Below are positions 43,508 through 51,778 of a DNA stretch of 64,000 nt, one piece after another. This DNA is from Mycobacterium sp. OTB74 (GTDB lineage: Bacteria; Actinomycetota; Actinomycetes; Mycobacteriales; Mycobacteriaceae). The DNA lies in the NCBI RefSeq assembly GCF_029892685.1, contig NZ_JARXVD010000028.1, forward strand, positions 1-64,000, given 5' to 3'. Every line of letters starts with the position of its first letter. The first letter of the stretch is position 1. The notes beneath the pieces are model-generated. The model did no database searches. It was not told the origin of the DNA and worked only from the letters and a program-made list of their open reading frames with translations. The position numbers and the translations under genes were made by a program.

Positions 43508-44131
43508 ATGGACGTCCGGGTCGTCGATCATCCACTGGCCGCCGCGCGGCTCACCACGTTGCGTGATGAGCGCACCGACAACACCGGATTCCGAGCGGCG
43601 CTGCGAGACCTCACTTTGATGCTGGTTTACGAGGCCACCCGTGGTTTGACGTCCGAGTCCCGGGCGGTCCAGACACCGGTGGCCGCCACCACGGGGTCCC
43701 GATTGGCCAGTCCGCCGCTGCTGGTGCCGGTGTTGCGGGCCGGGCTGGGCATGGTCGAGCAGGCGCACGCGTTGATCCCCGAGGCTCAGGTCGGCTTCGT
43801 TGGGGTGGCTCGAGATGAAACGACGCACCAGCCCACGCCGTATCTGGAGTCGCTGCCCGCCGATCTATCTGGCCGCCCGGTCATGGTGCTCGACCCGATG
43901 CTGGCCACCGGGGGTTCGATGGCACACACCCTGCAGCTGCTGCTGGATCGGGGTGCCGACGACATCACTGCGGTGTGCGTGGTGTGTGCACCCGAAGGGA
44001 TTGCCTTGCTGGAGAAGGTGGTTCCGAACCTCAAGCTGTATGCCGCGACCATTGACGACGGTCTGAACTCCGACGCCTATATCGTGCCGGGGTTGGGGGA
44101 CGCGGGGGATCGGCAGTTCGGGCCGCGCTGA
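43508..44131 (+). CDS. upp: Uracil phosphoribosyltransferase
   Basis: 207-residue pyrimidine salvage enzyme: uracil plus PRPP gives UMP. PRPP-binding loop VMVLDPMLATGGSM, the flexible loop LLVPVLRAGLGMVEQAHALIPEAQVGFVGVARDE, and the uracil-binding C-terminus YIVPGLGDAGDRQFGPR are all present. Start at the ATG at 43508 (MDVRVVDHPLAAARL), which matches the family; an ATG at 43496 is possible. It is convergent with pmmB, as upp and pmmB are adjacent in M. tuberculosis. Confidence 0.97.
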   Translation: MDVRVVDHPLAAARLTTLRDERTDNTGFRAALRDLTLMLVYEATRGLTSESRAVQTPVAATTGSRLASPPLLVPVLRAGLGMVEQAHALIPEAQVGFVGVARDETTHQPTPYLESLPADLSGRPVMVLDPMLATGGSMAHTLQLLLDRGADDITAVCVVCAPEGIALLEKVVPNLKLYAATIDDGLNSDAYIVPGLGDAGDRQFGPR

Positions 44132-44167
44132 GTTATGCCTGTTCGAATGCCGGATTGGCGCACCCGC

Positions 44168-45682
44168 TCAAGTTGGCGGTGAGATCAGCAGATTCGACAT
44201 AGCGGTCTTGACTTCTTGAAGCTCCGAGTCCGCTGATGCCCGGGCTCCGGTCAGATCGTCGGTCGGTGGGCGGCTGATCTCGATGTAGCACTTGATCTTT
44301 GGTTCGGTGCCCGACGGCCGCACCGCAACCCGCACGCCGTCACCGGTGAAGATGAGAGCGTCGGTGCGCTGCTGACCGTGGCGCTGGTACAGGACGTCCA
44401 TCTTGATCGAAATTCTGGCGATATGAGTTGGCGGTGTGGTTCGAATGCGGGCCATCACCGCGTCGGCGTCGGTGTACACGGCGATCGCGTCGGTCAGGTG
44501 GACGCCGTACCGGGTGGCGAGATGGTCGAGTCTGTCCTGAACTGTCAGGCCCATGTTGCGCAGGGTGGCAACCAGATCGCAGACCACCACGGCGGTACTG
44601 ATGCCGTCCTTGTCCCGCACCGCTGCTGGGTCGACGCAGTGGCCGATCGCTTCCTCGTACGCGTATCGCAGGGTGGCTCCGGATGTTTGGCTGTCGGCTC
44701 GGGCCAGCCACTTGAACCCGGTGAGAGTCTCGACATGGTGCGCTCCGTAGTGCGCCGCGATCTTGGCCAGCAGTTGCGATGACACCATGGAGCTGGCCAC
44801 TACGGTGTTGGCTGCGGCTTCGGGCTCAAGTGCTGCCAGGAGGTAATCGCCCAGCAGCCAACCAGTTTCATTGCCCGACAGCATGCGCCAGCCATTTGAC
44901 GTCGGGATTCCCACGGCACAGCGGTCAGCGTCGGGGTCCAGCGCAATGGCGATCTCGGAGTTGGTTTGTGTGGCCAGGGCAAGCAACAAATCGGCGGCGC
45001 CGGGCTCTTCGGGGTTCGGGAAGGCCACGGTGGGAAAGTCCGGGTCGGGGTCGAATTGTGCTGCGACAGGATGGATGTCGGTGATGCCGGCCAGGTTGAG
45101 CACCTTGACTGCCAGCGCTCCGCCGACACCGTGCATCGCGGTGAGCGCCACTCGTATACCGCCTTGTGTGGTGCGCAGCGATGCGGCTCGGCTCGCGTAC
45201 TGCTCGACGAGTGCCTCATCGGTGGGTGCTACCGGTTGGCGGGCAATGTCTGTCGGGGCTTGCCGCATTGCCGTCTCGATGTCGAGGTCGGTGGGCGGCA
45301 CGATCTGGATGCCGCCGTCGAAGTACACCTTGTAGCCGTTGTCGGCCGGTGGGTTGTGTGACGCGGTGATCTGCACGCCGGCTACGGCATTGAGGTGTCG
45401 TGTTGCATAGGCCAGTACTGGCGTTGGGGCGGCATAAGGGAGCAGGGTGACCGAAAATCCCTGGGCAGCAAATATTTCCGCCGTTGCGATGGCGAATTCG
45501 TCCGAGTGGTGCCGGGCGTCCCGGCCGACCACGACGGTCGAACCACCCAAGCCACGGTCCTTGAGAACCTTGGCTACCGCCCAGGTGGCCTGGGAGACGG
45601 TGGTGACGTTCATGGCGTCGAGACCCTCACGCATCGGGCCGCGTAGGCCGGCGGTACCGAAGGTCAACGGTGTCGCGGTCAT
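44168..45682 (-). CDS. pmmB: Phosphomannomutase/phosphoglucomutase-family (PmmB)
   Basis: 504-residue alpha-D-phosphohexomutase. The phosphoserine loop is VQITASHNPPADNGYKVYFDGG, the metal loop DPDADRCAVGIPTSNGW, the sugar loop EEAIG (in RYAYEEAIGHCVD), and the C-terminal phosphate loop VRPSGTEPKIKCYIEI. Next to nucleoside salvage genes it may act as a phosphopentomutase, linking deoxyribose/ribose-1-phosphate to central metabolism. Normal length for the larger actinobacterial PmmB form. Confidence 0.95.
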   Translation of the reverse strand: MTATPLTFGTAGLRGPMREGLDAMNVTTVSQATWAVAKVLKDRGLGGSTVVVGRDARHHSDEFAIATAEIFAAQGFSVTLLPYAAPTPVLAYATRHLNAVAGVQITASHNPPADNGYKVYFDGGIQIVPPTDLDIETAMRQAPTDIARQPVAPTDEALVEQYASRAASLRTTQGGIRVALTAMHGVGGALAVKVLNLAGITDIHPVAAQFDPDPDFPTVAFPNPEEPGAADLLLALATQTNSEIAIALDPDADRCAVGIPTSNGWRMLSGNETGWLLGDYLLAALEPEAAANTVVASSMVSSQLLAKIAAHYGAHHVETLTGFKWLARADSQTSGATLRYAYEEAIGHCVDPAAVRDKDGISTAVVVCDLVATLRNMGLTVQDRLDHLATRYGVHLTDAIAVYTDADAVMARIRTTPPTHIARISIKMDVLYQRHGQQRTDALIFTGDGVRVAVRPSGTEPKIKCYIEISRPPTDDLTGARASADSELQEVKTAMSNLLISPPT

Positions 45683-45731
45683 ATGGGCATTGTTTCAAGT
45701 GCCGCGCGGATTGGGTGAGGTACGGACAGAG

Positions 45732-46430
45732 TCATGCTCGCTGGCAACCCGCACAATCGCTTTCGGACACCGTCGTGACCGCGATCCGCCGCTGCCGCAT
45801 CTGTACCTGCAAGCGGTTCAGTATCCGCGGATCAGCCAGCGGGAGATCCTGTACCTGCCCGGCGGCATCGCGGACGATCTGTACCTTGTCCGAGCAATTC
45901 CACAGTGCCAGCGAACATCCGGAGTTGTACGCAGACTGGTACCGCACCCCGAAGATCGCCCGTCCGGCAGGCTTGTCTTCGAAGACAGCCCGGGCCCACT
46001 GCTGGGTCAACGCACGCGGCTCGTGCCCGACGGCCAGCGACGGTAACGCTCCAATCGCCATTGCAGCGCCCGGTGCGGTCAGATCGAACAACGACACCGT
46101 CCGCGTCGGAGCCACGATGGTCACCCGATAGTTCGGACAGATCGCCGCAACCCTCGCCTCGCCGAACACCTCGCACGCGGACGTCGCCAAGTCTTCACCG
46201 ACGTAAAGGATTTCGCGTCCGGATTCGTCGACGCACGGGGGATCGGCAGGGTGGTGATGGTCCAGTCGTGAGAGCGGCCCGAACGATCGGAACGTGACGC
46301 CATCGGGAGTGTGGGCACTGCGGTGATACACCCGACACCAGTGCCATTCAGCGGACCGGGGCGGTTGCCAGCTCCAGCGGAAACGAGCTGTCGGCAGAGG
46401 TCGAACCGGTGGCTGAAGCGCCCTTACCAT
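45732..46430 (-). CDS. RES-domain toxin (NAD+ phosphorylase family)
   Basis: 232-residue RES-domain protein. The N-terminal RVYHRSAHTPDGVTFRSFGPLSRLDHHH carries the conserved Arg and the Tyr/His region. ILYVGEDLATSACEVFGE supplies the conserved Glu (the E of R-E-S), and GRAIFGVRYQSAYNSGCSLALW the conserved Ser. RES toxins degrade NAD+. The gene starts inside the last bases of an upstream antitoxin-like gene (7-base overlap), the usual antitoxin-then-toxin order. It lies at the left edge of an insertion between pmmB and deoD. Confidence 0.88.
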   Translation of the reverse strand: MVRALQPPVRPLPTARFRWSWQPPRSAEWHWCRVYHRSAHTPDGVTFRSFGPLSRLDHHHPADPPCVDESGREILYVGEDLATSACEVFGEARVAAICPNYRVTIVAPTRTVSLFDLTAPGAAMAIGALPSLAVGHEPRALTQQWARAVFEDKPAGRAIFGVRYQSAYNSGCSLALWNCSDKVQIVRDAAGQVQDLPLADPRILNRLQVQMRQRRIAVTTVSESDCAGCQRA

Positions 46431-47158
46431 GCGGTGGCAGTCAGAGCCCGAGCAAGATTGATCACCGGTGCGCTACCGTGCATCATCATCTCTTGCAGCG
46501 GAGTGCGCCCTTCGAAATCGGGCTGCGCACGCATCATCCAGTGCGACAGGCTCACCGCCCCACCGGGAAACGCAGCCTGCAGAGCGTCAAGATCCGGCAA
46601 TACGCCAGCCGGGTGGTCGGGGTCGAATTGCCATGGCGGCAAACGCCATTCGCGCCCCAACTTCATGCCGACCAGCTTATGAGCCGCCAGCTTGGAAGTG
46701 ATGCTCTGTGCCGTGACGCCGAGCAGTTCAGCCGCTTCGTCCCGACTGATGCTGCGCTCGGCCAATTGCCGGCGCTGGGCGAACTGATCGCTCAGGTCGT
46801 CGAAGACCGCCTGCGATACCGCAACCGGATCCGGTGTCGGACCCCAGAAGTTCTCATCCAGACCGTCGTCAGGATCAGCGACTACCGCCGCTTCGAGCCG
46901 TTTGGCTTCCGCATCGTCGGCGTAGTTGACGACCTTGGCTACTGCGGTCCGTAACCGACGTCTACCGACTTCATCGATTGGTGGGTGCACCGAAGGCTCG
47001 TCATTGAGGACCGCGTTCAACGACACAACCGCGTAACCGGCCGTGTGCAGAGCCTGTTCCAATTTGACGCGCGCAGGGGCGCTCAAGGGCAGGTCAGCGG
47101 GCAGTCGGCTGGCCTGCTCATCGGCTACCGATGTTTCCAGAACAAACAGTTCAGTCAC
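46424..47158 (-). CDS. Antitoxin of the RES module (excisionase-type HTH plus Xre/MbcA-like domain)
   Basis: 244 residues. The N-terminal 115 residues are helical and unassigned. A helix-turn-helix follows (SISRDEAAELLGVTAQSITSKLAAHKLVGMKLGREWRLP, about 130-170), more like MerR/excisionase HTH than classical Xre. The C-terminus (LSHWMMRAQPDFEGRTPLQEMMMHG) fits the Xre/MbcA/ParS toxin-binding domain (W...L.G.TP.e.l..G). GTG start with AGGAG 8 bases upstream. Longer than typical RES antitoxins (about 120-160 residues), the extra length being the N-terminal part. Likely autoregulatory. Confidence 0.82.
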   Translation of the reverse strand: MTELFVLETSVADEQASRLPADLPLSAPARVKLEQALHTAGYAVVSLNAVLNDEPSVHPPIDEVGRRRLRTAVAKVVNYADDAEAKRLEAAVVADPDDGLDENFWGPTPDPVAVSQAVFDDLSDQFAQRRQLAERSISRDEAAELLGVTAQSITSKLAAHKLVGMKLGREWRLPPWQFDPDHPAGVLPDLDALQAAFPGGAVSLSHWMMRAQPDFEGRTPLQEMMMHGSAPVINLARALTATAW

Positions 47159-47228
47159 GTGAATCAGCTCCTATATGCAGGATACGCAAGATAACCAACC
47201 TAAGCCACCTGGCGGCCCAACTCGGTCT

Positions 47229-47245
47229 GGTCCGTTCAACGGACC
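47229..47245. promoter_or_regulatory. 17-bp palindrome between toxin-antitoxin and lipolytic cluster
   Basis: GGTCCGTT-C-AACGGACC is a perfect 8-1-8 inverted repeat in the 218-base divergent gap (47159-47376) between the antitoxin gene and the PLD-like gene. It lies 71 bp from the antitoxin start. A candidate operator for the antitoxin, or possibly shared by both directions. Confidence 0.5.
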
Positions 47246-47376
47246 GGATTCTTGTCTCCCCGACCGCCTTGTAGTGCCATTGACCTCGATGGCTTCCCCG
47301 GGAGCGCTGCTGGGACCGACTGCGGTCACCGCACGCACTCGGGTCGGCGGCACTCCGTAAGAGAAGGGATGTGAAC

Positions 47377-48105
47377 ATGTTCAACGCAACCACTCGGCCA
47401 GTTGGCACACACGGCGCAACTGCTGGGGCTGCTGCGCCACAGCCGGCGGCCAACAGCAATCTCAAAGTCGTCCCCGCGCCGGTTGTTTCGGACATTCTGC
47501 AGACCTTCACTCTCGACGATCTCGCTCAATACACTTGGGAGGGTGTATTCGGGCCGACTGCCAGCGCCGATTTTCGCGTGTTCTACGTGGGCCGCGACGA
47601 TGTACATGGCGTGCTCATGCACTTGTTCACCCGGGCGCGGCTGAGCGTGAAAATGAACATGTTCGGTTACGACGACGACCAGCTCAATCAAGTCCTGTTC
47701 GGTCTGGTCAAGGATCCGACCGTCATGGTGCAGGTCACCCTCGACAAGTCTCAGTCCTCCGGAGCCCACGAAAAACAGATTCTGGCCTCCGATGAAGCCA
47801 ACGACCCGGCCACGTACGCGGCCGACTTCGCGGTCGGTCAGTCGGACACCCACCAGATCAGCCACACCAAAGGCGGTGTGCTCGATGGCATCGTCGCCTT
47901 TGAAGGCTCGACCAACTGGTCGTCCTCCGGCGAAGGCACGGGTATCGTTTTGGGCGGCGCAAAACAGAACCCGGGGTTCAAGGCGCAGAACAACACGTTG
48001 TCGGTGTACGTAAATCCCTACGAGATAGCGAAATTCTCCGCTCGACTGGATTACGAACACGGCGTCGCAGTTCATCAGAGTCGGGCGGCAGTACCGAAGT
48101 CGTAG
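47377..48105 (+). CDS. Phospholipase D-like single-HKD protein
   Basis: 242 residues. One complete HKD motif is present (HTKGGVLD followed by GIVAFEGSTNWSSSGEG), the pattern of PLD-superfamily nucleases and phospholipases that work as homodimers. An earlier FYVGRDDVHGVLMHLFTRARLSVKMNMFGYDD forms the first strand/helix of the fold. No signal peptide or membrane helix is visible. Start at the ATG at 47377, seven bases after an AGAAGGGA ribosome site; a GTG at 47371 is too close to it. First gene of a three-gene same-strand cluster with a lipase and a phosphatase. Confidence 0.85.
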   Translation: MFNATTRPVGTHGATAGAAAPQPAANSNLKVVPAPVVSDILQTFTLDDLAQYTWEGVFGPTASADFRVFYVGRDDVHGVLMHLFTRARLSVKMNMFGYDDDQLNQVLFGLVKDPTVMVQVTLDKSQSSGAHEKQILASDEANDPATYAADFAVGQSDTHQISHTKGGVLDGIVAFEGSTNWSSSGEGTGIVLGGAKQNPGFKAQNNTLSVYVNPYEIAKFSARLDYEHGVAVHQSRAAVPKS

Positions 48106-48148
48106 CCGTAATAACCAGGGCTGCAGCATATTACGAGGAGTTTTGGCG

Positions 48149-49030
48149 ATGGATGAAAAGGCGGCAATCCAGTTCGGCCAGCTCGTAGTCCAAACCTACG
48201 GCGTGTCACCCAGCGATGTAACGAATTCGGCGGGCAAGGTGCTGACCGTCGGTGGCACGAAGTACACCGTGGTTACGACTATCTACGCCAACGATCTTGC
48301 GACAGACATGAACCCGACCCGAGGTGAGGACACGGTCTCTATCGGACTGGTCTGCCAAGCGAGCGGAGCGGGCGATGTCGTGATCGCCATTCGGGGTACC
48401 GAAGGAATCCTGGAGTGGATTCACGACGCCGAGTTCCTCACGGTTCCGTGTCCATTCCTTGTGGGTGCCGGCAACACGGAGGACGGCTTCACCCAGATGT
48501 ACAGCTCGCTGCGCACTGGTGTAGAACCAAACTCGCCCACCGTGGTCAAATCCATTGGTAGTCTTGCGTTCCCAAAGCCGGTCACCTCTGTGACGGTTTG
48601 TGGGCACAGCTTGGGCGGCGCCCTGGCGACCCTACTCGCTCTCGACCTGGCGGCCAATTCCACGTTCAAGCAGCCAGCGATCTACACCTACGCCAGCCCT
48701 CGCACCGGAGATCCGTTGTTTGCAAGCACTTTCAATCAGGTGGTCAAGAACTCGTACCGGATCGAAAATCGCCTCGATATCGTCACGAAATTGCCGCCCG
48801 CAAGTATGTACCAGCACGTGCTCCAGTCATACGAGCTCAGCCCCGTGCGGCTTCTACCACTGCCCCCGGAGATCCTGGTCGAATTCACGCCGAGTTGTGA
48901 ACATGCGATCGCCACGTACCTGTACTTGCTGTCGCTGCGATCGGGCGGTCCCGAGATTCCTCTCGATGCCGGGTGTCAGCCCACTGCGGCGACCTGGGGC
49001 CCGCTCGCTGCTGCAGCGGCATCTACCTAG
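48149..49030 (+). CDS. Class 3 lipase-like alpha/beta hydrolase
   Basis: 293-residue lipase of the fungal-lipase (class 3) fold. The nucleophile elbow TVCGHSLGGALATLLALDLA puts Ser near residue 153. The preceding strand VVIAIRGTEGILEWIHDAEF is the oxyanion segment, YTYASPRTGDPLFASTF and NRLDIVTKLPP supply the Asp region, and CEHAIATYL the likely catalytic His. No signal peptide, so it may act in the cytoplasm. GAGGAG precedes the ATG by 8 bases. The C-terminus is Ala/Thr-rich and disordered. Confidence 0.87.
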   Translation: MDEKAAIQFGQLVVQTYGVSPSDVTNSAGKVLTVGGTKYTVVTTIYANDLATDMNPTRGEDTVSIGLVCQASGAGDVVIAIRGTEGILEWIHDAEFLTVPCPFLVGAGNTEDGFTQMYSSLRTGVEPNSPTVVKSIGSLAFPKPVTSVTVCGHSLGGALATLLALDLAANSTFKQPAIYTYASPRTGDPLFASTFNQVVKNSYRIENRLDIVTKLPPASMYQHVLQSYELSPVRLLPLPPEILVEFTPSCEHAIATYLYLLSLRSGGPEIPLDAGCQPTAATWGPLAAAAAST

Positions 49031-49079
49031 TACCCGCAATAGTGGACGTCAGCCCTGGCGCTAGTGATCGGAGACCAAG

Positions 49080-49700
49080 ATGAATGCTCCCTCGCCGGAC
49101 AGTGCCGGGCCACCGTCGCAGATCTACATCATTCGCCACGGCGAAAAGCCGGCCGATCCGCCGACGCCGACTGCCACGCCAGCCCCTCCCTTTGGCGTCG
49201 ATATCGACGGCAACCAGAGCATCCATTCCCTGTTACCTCGTGGATGGCAACGCTCCGGCGCGCTGGCGGTGCTGTTCGCGCCCGCCACTGGGCCACTGCA
49301 GGCCGGCTTGCGTACACCGACGACCCTGCTCGCACCCGACTATGGAAAATCGGTGAAAACTCAGGAACACCGGACCTACGAGACCATCCAGGGTCTCAGC
49401 GCTCGGCTGGGGCTGTCGATCGACTCTCCGTTCGCCGAGGGCGACGAGGCGGCGCTCGCCAGTGCCGTCGTCGTCGACTATTCCGGTGTGGTGCTCATCT
49501 GTTGGGAGCACCGGCACATACCCGACATCGCGACCGCGCTACCGACGGTGTCCGGCACCCAGATCCCCGCCGCCTGGGCGGGCGATCGATTCGATGTCAT
49601 CTGGTCCTTCACGCTCCAACCGGGAGCGGCATCAGCCGAATACGCGTTCTCCCAAATCCCGCAACAGCTGCTCGCGGGCGACACCGACACGACTATTTAG
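49080..49700 (+). CDS. Histidine phosphatase family protein
   Basis: 206 residues. The catalytic RHG motif is IYIIRHGEKPADPP; the second catalytic His is in VLICWEHRHIPDIATAL. The insert PTPTATPAPP after the RHG motif is proline-rich. It belongs to the branch-1 histidine phosphatase fold but is unlike phosphoglycerate mutases. Together with the PLD-like protein and the lipase it could process a phospholipid headgroup, an inference from proximity only. Its stop lies 25 bases from the convergent deoD stop. Confidence 0.87.
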   Translation: MNAPSPDSAGPPSQIYIIRHGEKPADPPTPTATPAPPFGVDIDGNQSIHSLLPRGWQRSGALAVLFAPATGPLQAGLRTPTTLLAPDYGKSVKTQEHRTYETIQGLSARLGLSIDSPFAEGDEAALASAVVVDYSGVVLICWEHRHIPDIATALPTVSGTQIPAAWAGDRFDVIWSFTLQPGAASAEYAFSQIPQQLLAGDTDTTI

Positions 49701-49725
49701 CCTCGGGCCGGTAATCACACTGCCC

Positions 49726-50541
49726 CTACAGCCGCGCCAACACCTCGGCCAGCAGCGAGCCCATCCGCGCAGCCGACTGCCGTCCGGCTTCCAGGACCTC
49801 AGCGTGGCTCAGCGGCTCACCCGTCATCCCGGCGGCAAGGTTGGTCACCAGCGAGACGCCAAGCACCTCGGCACCGGCAGTTCGGGCCGCGATCGTCTCG
49901 TGCACCGTCGACATACCGACCAGGTCGGCGCCGAGGGTGCGCAGCATCCGGATTTCAGCCGGGGTCTCGTAATGCGGGCCGGGTAGCCCCGCGTACACGC
50001 CTTCAGTCAACGATGGGTCCACCTCGCGGGCCAGCGCCCGAAGCCGGGGAGAGTAGGCGTCCACCAAGTCGACGAACTCCGCCCCGACCAGCGGCGATCG
50101 CGCTGTCAGGTTCAGGTGGTCGCTGATCAGGACAGGTTGCCCGACCGCATACTCGGCGCGCAGTCCGCCGGCAGCATTCGTCAGCACCACCGTCCGCGCC
50201 CCGGCGGCCGCCGCGGTACGGACCGGGTGGACGACATGGCGCAGGTCATGGCCCTCGTAGGCGTGGATGCGGCCCAGCAGCACCAGCACGTTACGGTCGC
50301 CGACCTGCACCGTCAGCACCTGTCCGCCGTGGCCGGACGCGGTCGGTGGGGTGAAGCCGGGAATCTCGGCCATGGGGATGGTGTGAGTCGGCTCGCCCAG
50401 GGCGGCGGCGGCCGGCGCCCAGCCTGAACCCAGCACGACGGCCACATCGAAGCCCGCGATGCCGGTGCGAGCACGGATCATTGCTGCCGCATCAGCAGCG
50501 ACGCTGGCCACTGAATCAGGGCTGGCCTGACGGTCGGTCAC
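49726..50541 (-). CDS. deoD: Purine nucleoside phosphorylase
   Basis: 271-residue trimeric PNP (inosine/guanosine plus phosphate gives base plus ribose-1-phosphate). Motifs: VAVVLGSGWAPAA (phosphate loop), GRIHAYEGHDLRHVVHPVR, VLTNAAGGLR, VYAGLPGPHYETPAEIRMLRTLGADLVGMSTVHE (purine-binding Glu and Met). Start at the GTG at 50541 (VTDRQASPDS), as further upstream codons would run into the divergent amiB1 promoter and match no family N-terminus. Normally adjacent to pmmB; here separated by the accessory insertion. Confidence 0.96.
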   Translation of the reverse strand: MTDRQASPDSVASVAADAAAMIRARTGIAGFDVAVVLGSGWAPAAAALGEPTHTIPMAEIPGFTPPTASGHGGQVLTVQVGDRNVLVLLGRIHAYEGHDLRHVVHPVRTAAAAGARTVVLTNAAGGLRAEYAVGQPVLISDHLNLTARSPLVGAEFVDLVDAYSPRLRALAREVDPSLTEGVYAGLPGPHYETPAEIRMLRTLGADLVGMSTVHETIAARTAGAEVLGVSLVTNLAAGMTGEPLSHAEVLEAGRQSAARMGSLLAEVLARL

Positions 50542-50593
50542 TCCGCCCACCTTAGTTGCCAGGGAGCGCCGAACTGGCCGGTGAGATACTTCC

Positions 50594-51778
50594 ATGATGT
50601 TCACCGGCGACACCCTGCAGACGGTCACCGATGCCGTTCAGCGCCGCGGCGGTGATCTGGTTGAGCTGTCGCACTCTATCCACGCCGAACCCGAGCTGGC
50701 CTTCGAGGAGCATCGTAGCTGCGCCAAGACCCAGGCATTGGTCGCCGAGCGGGGCTTCGAGATCACCCCTTCGGCCGGCGGACTGGATACCGCATTTCGC
50801 GCCGACTACGGCAGCGGCGAGCTGGTCATCGGTATCTGCGCCGAATACGACGCGCTACCAGGCATCGGACATGCCTGCGGGCACAACATCATTGCCGCCT
50901 CGGCGGTGGGTACCGCGCTGGCGCTAGCCGAGGTGGCCGATGAACTGGGCATCACCGTCGCCCTGATCGGCACGCCGGCCGAGGAGGCTGGTGGTGGAAA
51001 AGCCTTGTTGCTCAAGGCCGGAATATTCGACGATGTGGCCGCGACGGTGATGCTGCACCCCGGGCCGGTCGACATCGCAGCCGCCCGGTCGCTGGCGCTG
51101 TCCGAGGTGAAGGTAACCTTCCGTGGTCGCGAATCGCACGCCGCGGTGGCCCCCTATCTCGGGGTCAACGCCGCTGACGCGGTGACGGTTGCGCAGGTCG
51201 CCATCGGCCTGCTGCGTCAGCAGCTGGTACCCGGACAGATGATGCACGGCATTGTCACTGACGGCGGGCAGGCGCCCAATGTCATTCCGGCGCAAGCCGA
51301 GTTGCTCTACACCATGCGCGCCACAGACGGGATGTCGCTGAATGCGCTGGAAGAGCGGATGAACTCGTGCTTTGCGGCTGGTGCGCTGGCCACGGGTTGC
51401 ACGCACGAAGTGGTCGAGGTGTCGCCCCGCTATGACGCGCTGGCGCCGGATGCGTGGCTGTCCGAAGTGGTCCGCGGGGAGATGCTGCGGTTGGGTCGCA
51501 CCCCGTTGCCGGCGGAGCTGGAAGCTTCTGTGCCGCTTGGTAGTACCGATATGGGCAACGTGACGCAGCTGATGCCGGGAATTCACCCCGTGGTCGGGAT
51601 CGAAGCCAACGGGGCGTCCATCCATCAGCCGGAGTTCGCCGCGGCGGCGGTCGGTCCCAGCGCGGATCGAGCCGTAATAGATGGATCAATCATGTTGGCG
51701 CACACTGTGGTTGCGCTGGCACAGTCGCCCGTGCAGCGGGACCGGGTGGCGCAACGAGTGAAGGTGGGGCGTGTATGA
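50594..51778 (+). CDS. amiB1: M20-family amidohydrolase AmiB1
   Basis: 394-residue peptidase M20/amidohydrolase. Metal-binding motifs are ICAEYDALPGIGHACGHNIIA and GTPAEEAGGGKALLL (catalytic EE). The dimerisation lid domain runs from about residue 170 to 290 (VTFRGRESHAAVAPYLGVNAADAV). The substrate is probably an aminobenzoyl- or N-acyl-amino-acid amide. It is coupled to amiA1 by an ATGA overlap, the same order as in M. tuberculosis. Confidence 0.92.
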   Translation: MMFTGDTLQTVTDAVQRRGGDLVELSHSIHAEPELAFEEHRSCAKTQALVAERGFEITPSAGGLDTAFRADYGSGELVIGICAEYDALPGIGHACGHNIIAASAVGTALALAEVADELGITVALIGTPAEEAGGGKALLLKAGIFDDVAATVMLHPGPVDIAAARSLALSEVKVTFRGRESHAAVAPYLGVNAADAVTVAQVAIGLLRQQLVPGQMMHGIVTDGGQAPNVIPAQAELLYTMRATDGMSLNALEERMNSCFAAGALATGCTHEVVEVSPRYDALAPDAWLSEVVRGEMLRLGRTPLPAELEASVPLGSTDMGNVTQLMPGIHPVVGIEANGASIHQPEFAAAAVGPSADRAVIDGSIMLAHTVVALAQSPVQRDRVAQRVKVGRV

